From NCBI GenBank assembly GCA_002305205.1, contig DBQJ01000021.1:6448-64438 (forward strand): a stretch of DNA of 57,991 nt, written 5' to 3'. Every line of letters starts with the position of its first letter. Position 1 is the stretch's first letter. A program made the translations under genes and the position numbers. Shown piece by piece: positions 48,860 to 57,341 of this stretch. Source of the stretch: a candidate division WWE3 bacterium UBA1397 (GTDB lineage Bacteria > Patescibacteriota > WWE3 > UBA101185 > UBA10185). The notes beneath the pieces are model-generated. The model saw nothing but the letters and a program-made list of their open reading frames with translations. It was not told the DNA's origin and searched no databases.

Positions 48860-49268
48860 CTCCCCACGGAGGGCGGGCTGGAAAGTGAACTATATGCTGT
48901 ATTTTCATCATGATATAGGGAATACCCTTTTTTTCTTTATTAAATATCGCAGGGCCTGTTATTGCATCCGGTAGTACTGATGCTATACCACATAAGAATA
49001 TATTTATTGATAATAGAGGATCTTTAATCACCCACAAAGTCAGTAAAGTAAAAAACAAACCTATTCCAACACCAATAGATAAATCAGCTATAACTTTAAG
49101 TGGATAGTATGGGTCTGTTTTTCCTTCCTCCGACTCTATACAAAAATCCCAATGAGGAACTAAATCTCCAAGGAAATGCAGGAAGAATGAAGTTGGCACA
49201 GCAATAAGAGGTTCCTTTACTGAAACTGCTACCGCTATTCCTACCAGAGTATGGGGAGTTAAAAGCAT
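48792..49268 (-). CDS. Membrane-bound metal-dependent hydrolase-like protein (YdjM type)
   Basis: 158 residues, four helices. PHTLVGIAVAVSVKEPLIA and FFLHFLGDLVPHWDF give the His/Asp pattern of the 'inner membrane metal-dependent hydrolase' family. The C-terminus (WGVISQILVSLSCLILILHS) is a final helix. The 3' ends of this and the preceding convergent gene overlap by 68 nt, which is tight but plausible because both families are recognisable to their ends. Biochemical role unknown. Confidence 0.7.
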   Translation of the reverse strand: MLLTPHTLVGIAVAVSVKEPLIAVPTSFFLHFLGDLVPHWDFCIESEEGKTDPYYPLKVIADLSIGVGIGLFFTLLTLWVIKDPLLSINIFLCGIASVLPDAITGPAIFNKEKKGIPYIMMKIQHIVHFPARPPWGVISQILVSLSCLILILHSLELL

Positions 49269-49377
49269 ATGGAAAAGATGATATATATTTTCTACCTATT
49301 TAGCAAATTGTTATTGTTAAATACATTTCATTTTCTTTTAATCTCGATTGTGTTCTAATTAATTGTCGGGGTTCTCT

Positions 49378-50031
49378 ATGAGAATACTCTTAATTGATGA
49401 AAGCGGATTATTAGATAGTTATTACCATGACTTTAGAGATAACTATGTAGTTGATTTTGTACACGATAGTATTGAAGGACAGTATCTATTCGAAGTGAAT
49501 GAATATGATGCTGTAGTAATGGGGCCATGTATAAAACCAAACGAGATCCCTAACATCAACAAAAATACAGTATCTGTTGCTGTTACATACGATAATGAGG
49601 ATTCAAACAATAGGATATCTTTATTAAATTCCGGGGTAGATGTATGTCTTAAAGAGCCTGTTCATTATCCTGAACTAGATGCACAGATAAAGGTATTAAT
49701 AAAGAAAGCCAGAAGTATATCAACAGATAAAATAAGTGTGGGTAATGTAAGTTTATATCCTTTGCAGAAATGTGTTTATATAGGATCTAGAAGTATAAGA
49801 CTAAGGAGGAAGGAATATGAAATACTCCAATATCTATTCTTTAATATAAATAAAATAGTTTCTAAAGAAGAGCTTTTAGAACATATATGGGACGATGGTT
49901 TATGTGTGTTTTCAAATACTGTTGAGGTGCAGATTAGAAATCTTAGACTTAAGCTTAAAAAATATAAGGTATACAATCTTGTACAGACAGTAAAAGGATT
50001 TGGTTATTTGATAAAGAAATCAGATTTGTGA
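49378..50031 (+). CDS. OmpR/PhoB-type response regulator with atypical receiver
   Basis: About 217 residues. Receiver-like domain (MRILLIDESG; LKEPVHYPEL holds the conserved Lys) followed by a winged-helix effector domain (SIRLRRKEYEILQYLF, SKEELLEHIWDDG, NTVEVQIRNLRLKL, VKGFGYLI). The phosphoacceptor position reads DAVVMGPCIKP: Gly stands where Asp is expected, so it is probably not switched by phosphorylation. No kinase is adjacent. Start chosen at MRILLID; the frame extends 5 codons upstream. Confidence 0.82.
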   Translation: MRILLIDESGLLDSYYHDFRDNYVVDFVHDSIEGQYLFEVNEYDAVVMGPCIKPNEIPNINKNTVSVAVTYDNEDSNNRISLLNSGVDVCLKEPVHYPELDAQIKVLIKKARSISTDKISVGNVSLYPLQKCVYIGSRSIRLRRKEYEILQYLFFNINKIVSKEELLEHIWDDGLCVFSNTVEVQIRNLRLKLKKYKVYNLVQTVKGFGYLIKKSDL

Positions 50032-50061
50032 AATTTCGAAAAAAACCCTATTATTCAATGA

Positions 50062-51006
50062 ATGATATATACTATTTATCAAATTATTAGGACAGCAAGG
50101 CCCAGACAATGGCTAAAGAACGGAAGCATTTTTGCTGCCCCTGTACTGGCAGGAGTTTTGTTTGCTGATAATAAATTGTACCTTTTAATTCAGGCCTTTA
50201 CTTCATTTTGTATTCTTTCCTCCGGAGCATATTTTTTAAACGATATATTGGATGCACCCAGAGATAGGCAGCACCCTATCAAGAAAAACAGGCCCATAGC
50301 ATCAGGAGCATTATCTCCGAAAACCGCTTGGTTCTTTGTATTTATATTTATTCTTTCCCCCATAATTTACTCTTTTATTTTCCTAGGGACTTACTTCACA
50401 CTGTCTATGATTATTTATATCGTTATACAGCTATGCTATTCCTTATATTTTAGAAATATAATTATTTTAGATTCTTTGGTTGTGGCTTCTGGATTTGTAA
50501 TCAGGGTATTTGCCGGTGGTTTTGCATCAAATACATCTATTTCATCCTGGCTTACTCTAACCACCATAGGTATATCGTTACTAATGGCATTTGGAAAAAG
50601 AAGATCAGAGAAGACCATTCTTGCTAAATTGAGTACACCTAATTTTCAACCTGACACACGTGCAACATTAAAACACTATCCGGATAATCTGTTGGACAGT
50701 ATGATCACTATGTTTGCATCTTATACTGTTGTTACTTATTCACTTTTTGCTTTTCAGACATCCCCCAAAGGTGTAAGTAAAGTACTGTCTGATTTTCTTC
50801 CATCAATTTTAAAAGGACCTAAATGGATGATGTTAACTATTCCTTTAGTTATCTACGGAGTAGCCAGGTATCTCTATATTATTTATGAAAAAGGAGAGGC
50901 AGAATCTCCGGAGAGAGTTCTTCTATCAGATAAATCCATTCTATTTACTGTAATATTGTGGGGGGCAATGGTTATGGGAATTATTTATTTAGTTCCTTTG
51001 GGATAG
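50062..51006 (+). CDS. UbiA-family prenyltransferase (decaprenyl-phosphate phosphoribosyltransferase-like)
   Basis: 314 residues, eight to nine helices. First Asp motif NDILDAPRDRQHPIKKNRPI near residue 60 and the second region FGKRRSEK near 175. The HPxKxxRP form and PRQWLKNGSIFAAPV start are typical of the branch that transfers phosphoribose to polyprenyl phosphate in arabinogalactan-type pathways; a homologue acting on another lipid is possible. It fits the glycan gene cluster around it. Confidence 0.82.
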   Translation: MIYTIYQIIRTARPRQWLKNGSIFAAPVLAGVLFADNKLYLLIQAFTSFCILSSGAYFLNDILDAPRDRQHPIKKNRPIASGALSPKTAWFFVFIFILSPIIYSFIFLGTYFTLSMIIYIVIQLCYSLYFRNIIILDSLVVASGFVIRVFAGGFASNTSISSWLTLTTIGISLLMAFGKRRSEKTILAKLSTPNFQPDTRATLKHYPDNLLDSMITMFASYTVVTYSLFAFQTSPKGVSKVLSDFLPSILKGPKWMMLTIPLVIYGVARYLYIIYEKGEAESPERVLLSDKSILFTVILWGAMVMGIIYLVPLG

Positions 51007-51013
51007 GTTGAGA

Positions 51014-51235
51014 TCAATTATCTTTATTTACCGTTTCAGTTGATTCTTTTACTACTTCTATTATTCTAATTACTTCCTTAATTTCTTGTTTAGGACATTT
51101 ACAATCAGTTGCAGAAAGGACTTGATTGTCTTTCTCCATCTTTATAACAGGCAAGGATACTAATGGTAGTACAAGCATAGAGAGAAGAAACATACCTAGG
51201 AGTGAGTCAAATGCTAATTTAAATATTTTATTCAT
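51014..51235 (-). CDS. Small single-helix membrane protein, 73 residues
   Basis: MNKIFKLAFDSLLGMFLLSM, a transmembrane helix to about residue 32, a CKCPKQ pair near residue 46, then a charged helix (EIKEVIRIIEVVKEST). It overlaps the end of the preceding membrane gene by 8 nt. Unknown function. Confidence 0.55.
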   Translation of the reverse strand: MNKIFKLAFDSLLGMFLLSMLVLPLVSLPVIKMEKDNQVLSATDCKCPKQEIKEVIRIIEVVKESTETVNKDN

Positions 51236-51794
51236 TTTCTTCCTCCATCATATATTTAGAATCGGGATCGTATTCTGCTTCATGTGATTTTGTTATTTTT
51301 ATCTCATGATCTATATCAGATATAAATAATACAGTAATAACTATTGTGAATGTTAGGATAAGGAAAAACACCCAAGTATAAAGGATATTGAAAAAAGCCA
51401 TGAAAGCAGATACAGTCAGCATTAAGTATAGATAGGAAAGCCAAACAGCTCCTTTAGAATAAATATGGAATGAGTTTTGAATAAGAGAGTCAGCTCTGAG
51501 TGAAAATAATTTTGCAGTTAGGGAAGGTTTTATATGGGAATCATGAAAGATCAAGGATTTAATTACTATAATAATTAAACCAATTATTACGATTCCTGAC
51601 ATTGCCAGTATGGAATAAGAGTTTACCTCAATATAGTCATTTTTATCTGCAAATACTATTCCCGATGTTAAAATCTCAAAATCTGCATTTAAGTTTCTGG
51701 CTATCAGAATAACACTAATCAAACGGGACATGAACAACACAAGTGCAGGAAATATAGCTTCATCTATCAATTTTATTAATATGCGTGAGAACAT
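51228..51794 (-). CDS. Four-helix membrane protein, 188 residues
   Basis: Helices near 13-30, 59-80, 111-130 and 134-155, with a charged C-terminal tail (DIDHEIKITKSHEAEYDPDS..). No motif recognised. Divergent from the O-antigen-ligase-like gene, 24 nt away, and followed by the small membrane protein. Confidence 0.6.
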   Translation of the reverse strand: MFSRILIKLIDEAIFPALVLFMSRLISVILIARNLNADFEILTSGIVFADKNDYIEVNSYSILAMSGIVIIGLIIIVIKSLIFHDSHIKPSLTAKLFSLRADSLIQNSFHIYSKGAVWLSYLYLMLTVSAFMAFFNILYTWVFFLILTFTIVITVLFISDIDHEIKITKSHEAEYDPDSKYMMEEENE

Positions 51795-51818
51795 ATGGGC
51801 TGATATGATATTACTACC

Positions 51819-53156
51819 ATGCTGATCAAACAGTCAATAAAAGAAATATTATCACGCCCGTACTTTTCCCTATTATCCTTGATGGTGTTGGCATTGCCAT
51901 TGATCGTTAGTAGTAATACTAATGAGCTGTTTGAGTTTCCCAAAACATATCTTCTATATGTACTGGGAAGCATATTGATAATGATATTTATCATAGAGAG
52001 CATAGTTAAGTGCAACGATATATGTATTAAGAAAGATACATTGGTCAGGAATACTTATTATCACTTACCTGTAATTTTATTTGTATCCTCAGTGATAATA
52101 TCAACAATATTTTCCTCCCATACCTATACTTCTGTATGGGGTTACTATTCCCGTGCAAATGGGGGATTAGTGTCTTTCTTAATATTTGCAGCAATATATA
52201 TAACTATAGTAAATAAGTTTAAGATCGGTGATTTTATCCAAATAAATAAAATAATAGCAATATCAGTTATTCCCGTAAGTATATTGGGAATATTTCAGTA
52301 TTACGGTATTTTATCTGATCCGGTTGTCAGAGTTTATTCTACTTTTGGGCAGCCCAACTGGCTTGCTCAATATTTGGTTATGATTCTTCCTTTTGTTTTA
52401 TATTTATTTATTAAAGAAAGTAAATATATATGGTTAGTGATATTTATAATGGGCTACTCTTGTTTATGGTTTACTTACTCAGTATCGGGTATCTTAGGAT
52501 TTGCTGTTGTTTCATTATCCTCAATTTTCGTTTTTCTAAAAGATAAATTATTAAATAGAAATACAATAATCAAACTAATAATTATATATACAATACTTGG
52601 TTTAATATCTTTTCTTAATCTGGGTATTTTTAAAGATAGGATTAATGATGTATTAATGGATATGAAAATATGGAATAAAGATAATACCAATGTTGGGTAT
52701 GAAGCTGATAGAGATACGGATGATATTAAAATAGATACTTCTATAAGTGAGGAATATAAAATATCAGACCCCGGTTTTATAAGAATAGGTTTATGGAAGG
52801 GTGCTTATAATCTTTGGGCATCCTCCATAAAAAATATTATATTAGGAACCGGTCCTGAGACTTTTCCCTATGAATTTCAGGATTACAGGATACTAAGTCT
52901 TAACTATTCCTCAGAGTGGAATTATGTTTTTAATAAGCCCCATAATTATTATCTGCAGTTATTATCCGAAATGGGTTTAATAGGTATAATCTCTTATGTT
53001 TTTTTAATAATTAGTGTTTTCAGAAGGATTCCTCATCGTTTAATGCCGGGTATGATAGGTTTTCTATTTACCAATATATTCGGATGGCCTGTTCTAGTAA
53101 CCTCGCTGCTCTTTTGGATTTATATTTCGGAAGACAGGAGAAAGGCAGGTGTATGA
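51819..53156 (+). CDS. O-antigen ligase/polymerase-like membrane protein (Wzy_C type)
   Basis: 445 residues, ten or more helices. Pattern of the family: SVWGYYSRANGGLVSFLIFA, YSTFGQPNWLAQYLVMILPF, then the large periplasmic-type loop and GTGPETFPYEFQDYR..KPHNYYLQLLSEMGLIG, whose HNxxLQxxxExG motif marks the ligase/polymerase fold. Probably joins glycan units on the outer face of the membrane. Overlaps the TPR gene by 4 nt. Confidence 0.85.
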   Translation: MLIKQSIKEILSRPYFSLLSLMVLALPLIVSSNTNELFEFPKTYLLYVLGSILIMIFIIESIVKCNDICIKKDTLVRNTYYHLPVILFVSSVIISTIFSSHTYTSVWGYYSRANGGLVSFLIFAAIYITIVNKFKIGDFIQINKIIAISVIPVSILGIFQYYGILSDPVVRVYSTFGQPNWLAQYLVMILPFVLYLFIKESKYIWLVIFIMGYSCLWFTYSVSGILGFAVVSLSSIFVFLKDKLLNRNTIIKLIIIYTILGLISFLNLGIFKDRINDVLMDMKIWNKDNTNVGYEADRDTDDIKIDTSISEEYKISDPGFIRIGLWKGAYNLWASSIKNIILGTGPETFPYEFQDYRILSLNYSSEWNYVFNKPHNYYLQLLSEMGLIGIISYVFLIISVFRRIPHRLMPGMIGFLFTNIFGWPVLVTSLLFWIYISEDRRKAGV

Positions 53157-53734
53157 AGAAGATATTAATTGTATTAATCATTTCTCTGGAATGTATATTT
53201 TTACATGTGGTAAGTAAATATTATAAAGCTGATGTTTTGTATATAAAATCAAAGGGTTATTTAAATGACTTAAAAGTTGGTGAAGCACTATCATTAATAA
53301 ATAAGTCAATCGAACTTAATCCTCATGAACCCAATTATCTTAAGGAAAGAAGTAAAATAAAAATAGTGTCGCTTATTTACAACAAATATGATTACGAAGA
53401 AAGAAAAACAGGTGCTTTATTTGATATGCAAAAATCCATTGAATTAAACCCAAATAATTTAGTAACAGCCAGGAATTTAATTCCCCTTTATTATTTTCTT
53501 TCTTATAAGGAATTATATTCCAACTCAAGTGATAATTTAGATGGGAAATATTTGAATATTGCAAGGGAATATTACAGATATATAAAAGAAAGATATAGAA
53601 ATGATGCCGGGGTTGTTTTATCTGTTGCAAGATATGAGAAAAAACTAGGTTTGAATAATGACTTTAATGAAAGCATGGAGATGATTAAAAAACTTAGGCC
53701 CGATCTTCTTGAATGGCACGAAGTGTTTAAATAA
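53153..53734 (+). CDS. Membrane-anchored TPR-like protein
   Basis: 193 residues: N-terminal helix (KKILIVLIISLECIFLHVVS), then tetratricopeptide-like helices: KVGEALSLINKSIELNPHEP, GALFDMQKSIELNPNNLVTA. The ATGA overlap and GGCAGGTG ribosome-binding site link it to the O-antigen-ligase-like gene; such TPR domains often accompany Wzy-type proteins. Confidence 0.75.
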   Translation: MKKILIVLIISLECIFLHVVSKYYKADVLYIKSKGYLNDLKVGEALSLINKSIELNPHEPNYLKERSKIKIVSLIYNKYDYEERKTGALFDMQKSIELNPNNLVTARNLIPLYYFLSYKELYSNSSDNLDGKYLNIAREYYRYIKERYRNDAGVVLSVARYEKKLGLNNDFNESMEMIKKLRPDLLEWHEVFK

Positions 53735-53743
53735 CCGGAAGTA

Positions 53744-54925
53744 TTATTCCTCTATAGATGTGTATTCTGAGGAAACCCAGCCGGTAAGAGTGGAAGAAAC
53801 CTTTATTTTTATCCATCCTGATTTTTCTTCCAAGACAGGATATTTTTCACCTGTGTTTACTTTCCCGATTTCTTTTCCGGATAAAGAGCCACTGTCCCTT
53901 ACTCTAAGCCATCCGTTCGGAGTTTGTTTAATAACTGCTGTTTTTCCTAAGCTAACATTTCCGGATATAGTTGATAATGCCTCACTTGCTTCTTTAGTAA
54001 GTCCCTTGCCTTCAGACAGCTTGCCTAAATACGCTCCTTTTTTAAGCTCTCCCATAGCTTTCCTATCCTCATCAGATTTAATAATGTTTCCGTCTTTATT
54101 GAAAATATTACCCTTGTAATCAAGGAAGAAATCGAAAACCTGATCTTTTATACCCAGGGAATTATCTATATTCAAACCTCTGGTTTTATTCCAATATACA
54201 ACTGCTTTGGCCCAAGATTCGGTGTCCGAATATATAAGCGGATTATCTGTTGAAATATCATATAGGTTTGATGAGTTCTCAAACAGAGAAGGTTTTTCTG
54301 ATACAGGATAAGGGAATAACTTTATACTTCCATTTAGAACATATCCTTTTTGGATGGATATTTCCGCAGTTTGAGATTCATAATTGGGATGGGATATTGC
54401 TATTGTATAATTCCCCGGACTTATGTTATCTGAAGAAAAGGGAGTTTTACCTACTTCAGATCCGTCTATATATACAGTAGCACCGGAAGGTTCTGATATC
54501 ATCCTAAGTGTGTTTCCTGAACCATTCTTTTCAAACCAAAACTCCTGTCCAGAGGAAAAGGTATCTGATACCCCCAAATCCCTTATCAAAGCAACCACAT
54601 GCAAGGTTCCGTTATCTGCCGGTATGAAGTTAGCGGTTGTTTGATACTGTCGTGAATCAGTTTTTATGGTAATTGTTTTATTCCCGGGTTTTAAATCTTT
54701 TGATGTATAGGGTGTTTCACCAATCTTTTCACCGTCAATGATTACTTCGGCTTGGCTATAAACAGTCTCAACTGTTAATCCAGCTTTACCGTTTTTATTT
54801 AAAATAGTTTCAATTACCTTTCCTCCGAAGAAAACGACCAGACCTATTCCGATAATTCCCAGAACATAAATCAAGGCTGTGGAATATTTATTTTCTCTGT
54901 TGTTAATGATAGTAGTTACTGCCAT
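53744..54925 (-). CDS. Membrane-anchored protein with two PEGA domains and a C-terminal SH3 domain
   Basis: 393 residues. One transmembrane helix near 18-38, then PEGA domain 1 (AEVIIDGEKIGETPYTSKDL), PEGA domain 2 (SEPSGATVYIDGSEVGKTPF), a ~110-residue middle region and a bacterial SH3 domain (GWLRVRDSGSLSGKEIGKV.. to ..SEYTSIEE). PEGA domains bind surface glycans or S-layer parts and SH3b binds cell-wall peptides, so a surface-wall linker role is likely. CATATAAAC lies directly before the ATG. Confidence 0.83.
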   Translation of the reverse strand: MAVTTIINNRENKYSTALIYVLGIIGIGLVVFFGGKVIETILNKNGKAGLTVETVYSQAEVIIDGEKIGETPYTSKDLKPGNKTITIKTDSRQYQTTANFIPADNGTLHVVALIRDLGVSDTFSSGQEFWFEKNGSGNTLRMISEPSGATVYIDGSEVGKTPFSSDNISPGNYTIAISHPNYESQTAEISIQKGYVLNGSIKLFPYPVSEKPSLFENSSNLYDISTDNPLIYSDTESWAKAVVYWNKTRGLNIDNSLGIKDQVFDFFLDYKGNIFNKDGNIIKSDEDRKAMGELKKGAYLGKLSEGKGLTKEASEALSTISGNVSLGKTAVIKQTPNGWLRVRDSGSLSGKEIGKVNTGEKYPVLEEKSGWIKIKVSSTLTGWVSSEYTSIEE

Positions 54926-54994
54926 GGTTTATATGTAAGTTAGCACGTGGATGGTAAAATATCAATATCAGTTGTTCCTTGTTATTCTTTTAAC

Positions 54995-55069
54995 GGCCTG
55001 GTCGCCAAGTGGTAAGGCAAGGGTCTGCAAAACCCTTATTCGCGGGTTCGATTCCCGCCCAGGCCTCCA
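54995..55069 (+). tRNA. tRNA-Cys (GCA), encoded CCA
   Basis: GGCCTGG/CCAGGCC acceptor, anticodon arm AGGGT-CTGCAAA-ACCCT with anticodon GCA, T-arm GCGGG-TTCGATT-CCCGC, discriminator T and CCA. Confidence 0.94.
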
Positions 55070-55095
55070 AGAATTATTTATTAGTTAATACCGGA

Positions 55096-56925
55096 ATGAA
55101 ATCTGAGGAAATACTGAAAAAATATTTAAATTATTATATTAGTAAAGGTCATAAACAGATACCTAATGTGTCCTTAGTTCCGGAAGGAGATTCAACATTA
55201 TTGTTTGTCAATTCGGGCATGTTTCCCTTAGTCCCGTACCTATCAGGAGAACCACATCCTTTGGGCAAGAGGTTAGTAAATGTACAAAGATCTCTGCGTT
55301 TTGAAGATATTGAGGATGTGGGAAATACAAACAGACATACAATAGCTTTTCATATGCTTGGTAACTGGAGTTTAGGAGATTATTTTAAGAAAGAACAGCT
55401 TCTTTGGATTTATGAGTTCCTTATAGAGGGTTTAAAACTGGATCCGAATAAATTATTTGCTACTGTTTTTGCCGGAGATGAATACGCACCTAAAGATGAG
55501 GAATCAGCGGAGATAATAAAGGAAGTTATGAAAAAATACGGAATTGATGCCAGCGAAGGTGTAAGAATATTTCCTTGCGGAAGAAAAGATAACTGGTGGC
55601 AGAGAGGAGAATCCATAGGGGAATTAGGAGGTCCTGATTCCGAAATATTTTATTATGTTGGAGAAGGAAGTTATGAAGGCAAATCTCCAAGTGAAAATCA
55701 AGATGAGTTTCTAGAAATAGGGAATTCAGTATTTATGCAGTATAGAAAAATAGATGGGGGATGGGAACCATTGTCACAAAGGAATGTTGACTTTGGAGGG
55801 GGTTTGGAAAGACTTGCTTTGGTAACACAAGGAAGAAAAGATATTTTTGAAACTGATAACTTTTGGCCTTTGATCGATAGAATACAAAAAATATCAGGAA
55901 GAGATTATCATGAAAGTTCAGAGGTAAAAAGATCAATGAGGATATTAGCCGATCATATGAGAGCATCCGTTATGTTAGCTATGGATGGGGTGCTTCCGGG
56001 TAATAAAGATCAGGGATACATTCTAAGGAGAATTATTAGAAGAATGATAAAGATAGGAAGAAATATTGGAGTGGAAAAAAATATACCTTCAATGCTTATT
56101 GATGAAACTGTTTCTATATTAAGTTGGCTATACCCGAGTTTGAAAGATAAAGAAACTGGAATAATAAATATATTTAGTACAGAAGAAGAGAAGTTCTTTA
56201 AAGTTTTATCACTGGGAATAAAAGAATCTGAAAAGATTATATCAAAACTGAATGACAAAGATTTTAATGATCCCGATAAATTAGCTGATTTATCATTTAA
56301 TTTATTCCAATCTTTAGGCTACCCGCCTGATATATTTCTGGAGGATATGAAGAATAAAGGAAAGTATATTGATTCAAGAGGTTTTAATAAGGCCGTAGAT
56401 AGTAAATTTAAAAAGCATCAGGAATTATCCAGATCAGGTTCTGAAATGAAATTCAAAGGAGGATTAATGGATCAAAGTGAGAGAACTGTTAAATATCATA
56501 CCGCTACTCATATACTTCAAAGAGGTCTTATTAACATACTTGGAAATCATATATGTCAGCTGGGAAGTAATATAACTAATGAACGATTGAGATATGATTT
56601 TCCTAATCCTGCTAAACTTACTGATCAACAAATTAAAGAATTGGAGAATTATTTTAACGATATTGTTATTAGAAAGATTCCGGTTAATTTTATAATAATG
56701 CCAAAAAGGAAAGCCCAAGAAATTGGAGCGATGTATCTTAAGAATGAAAGCTATCCCGATGAAGTTAAGGTATATTACATCGGTGATAGTATTGAAAAAG
56801 CTGTTAGTAAGGAATTCTGCGGAGGTCCCCATGTTCAAAACACTTCTGAATTAGGAGGAATAGAAATATACAAACAAGAGAAAATAGGGGATGGAAAGAT
56901 GAGAATCTATGCGAGATTTAAATAA
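55096..56925 (+). CDS. alaS: Alanyl-tRNA synthetase without C-Ala domain
   Basis: 609 residues against ~870 in most bacteria. Class II catalytic domain (FVNSGMFPLVPYL, RSLRFEDIEDVGNTNRHTIA, FHMLGNWSLGDYF motif 2, NVDFGGGLERLAL motif 3), tRNA-binding middle domain, and editing domain with HTATH and CGGPH zinc sites. It ends right after the editing domain (KMRIYARFK), so the oligomerising C-Ala part is missing, as seen in other reduced genomes. The frame runs upstream through tRNA-Cys, so I chose the ATG at MKSEEILKKYL, the family start. Confidence 0.93.
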   Translation: MKSEEILKKYLNYYISKGHKQIPNVSLVPEGDSTLLFVNSGMFPLVPYLSGEPHPLGKRLVNVQRSLRFEDIEDVGNTNRHTIAFHMLGNWSLGDYFKKEQLLWIYEFLIEGLKLDPNKLFATVFAGDEYAPKDEESAEIIKEVMKKYGIDASEGVRIFPCGRKDNWWQRGESIGELGGPDSEIFYYVGEGSYEGKSPSENQDEFLEIGNSVFMQYRKIDGGWEPLSQRNVDFGGGLERLALVTQGRKDIFETDNFWPLIDRIQKISGRDYHESSEVKRSMRILADHMRASVMLAMDGVLPGNKDQGYILRRIIRRMIKIGRNIGVEKNIPSMLIDETVSILSWLYPSLKDKETGIINIFSTEEEKFFKVLSLGIKESEKIISKLNDKDFNDPDKLADLSFNLFQSLGYPPDIFLEDMKNKGKYIDSRGFNKAVDSKFKKHQELSRSGSEMKFKGGLMDQSERTVKYHTATHILQRGLINILGNHICQLGSNITNERLRYDFPNPAKLTDQQIKELENYFNDIVIRKIPVNFIIMPKRKAQEIGAMYLKNESYPDEVKVYYIGDSIEKAVSKEFCGGPHVQNTSELGGIEIYKQEKIGDGKMRIYARFK

Positions 56926-56940
56926 AGAGAATTTAGAATA

Positions 56941-56967
56941 TTGACACTCTGATATATTGAGTGCTAT
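56941..56967 (+). promoter_or_regulatory. CIRCE-like HrcA operator and promoter of groESL
   Basis: TTGACACTC - 9 nt - GAGTGCTAT, against the CIRCE consensus TTAGCACTC-N9-GAGTGCTAA. The left arm doubles as a TTGACA -35 box, with TATATA about 18 nt downstream as -10. HrcA is not in the window. Confidence 0.8.
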
Positions 56968-57017
56968 ATATTTCATGCTGTATTTAGTGTTCAAATATTT
57001 TAAGGAGGTAAGATTTT

Positions 57018-57323
57018 ATGTCAGCACCATTAAATAAAATAAAACCGTTATTTGATTACTTGCTTATAGAACCATTAAGCAGGGAGACGACACTTCCTTC
57101 CGGTATTGTTATACCCGATACTGCTAAAGAAAAACCTCAGGAGGGAAAGATCATATCCATAGGATCAGGTAAAAGAGATGAAAAGGGTAATAAAATACCC
57201 ATGGAAGTTAAAGCCGGAGATATTGTTATGTATAAAAAATGGGGAGGAACTGAAATAAAAGTTGAGGGTAAAGAATTCTTATTAGTTAAAGAAGAGGATA
57301 TTTTAGCAGTAATTGAAGGTTAA
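57018..57323 (+). CDS. groES: GroES co-chaperonin
   Basis: 101 residues. IKPLFDYLLIEPLSRETTLP, SGIVIPDTAKEKPQEGKIIS (mobile loop) and GDIVMYKKWGGTEIKVEGKE (roof hairpin). Caps GroEL. AAGGAGG before the ATG; heat-shock control through the CIRCE-like site. Confidence 0.95.
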   Translation: MSAPLNKIKPLFDYLLIEPLSRETTLPSGIVIPDTAKEKPQEGKIISIGSGKRDEKGNKIPMEVKAGDIVMYKKWGGTEIKVEGKEFLLVKEEDILAVIEG

Positions 57324-57341
57324 TTTATAGGAGGAATTTAT

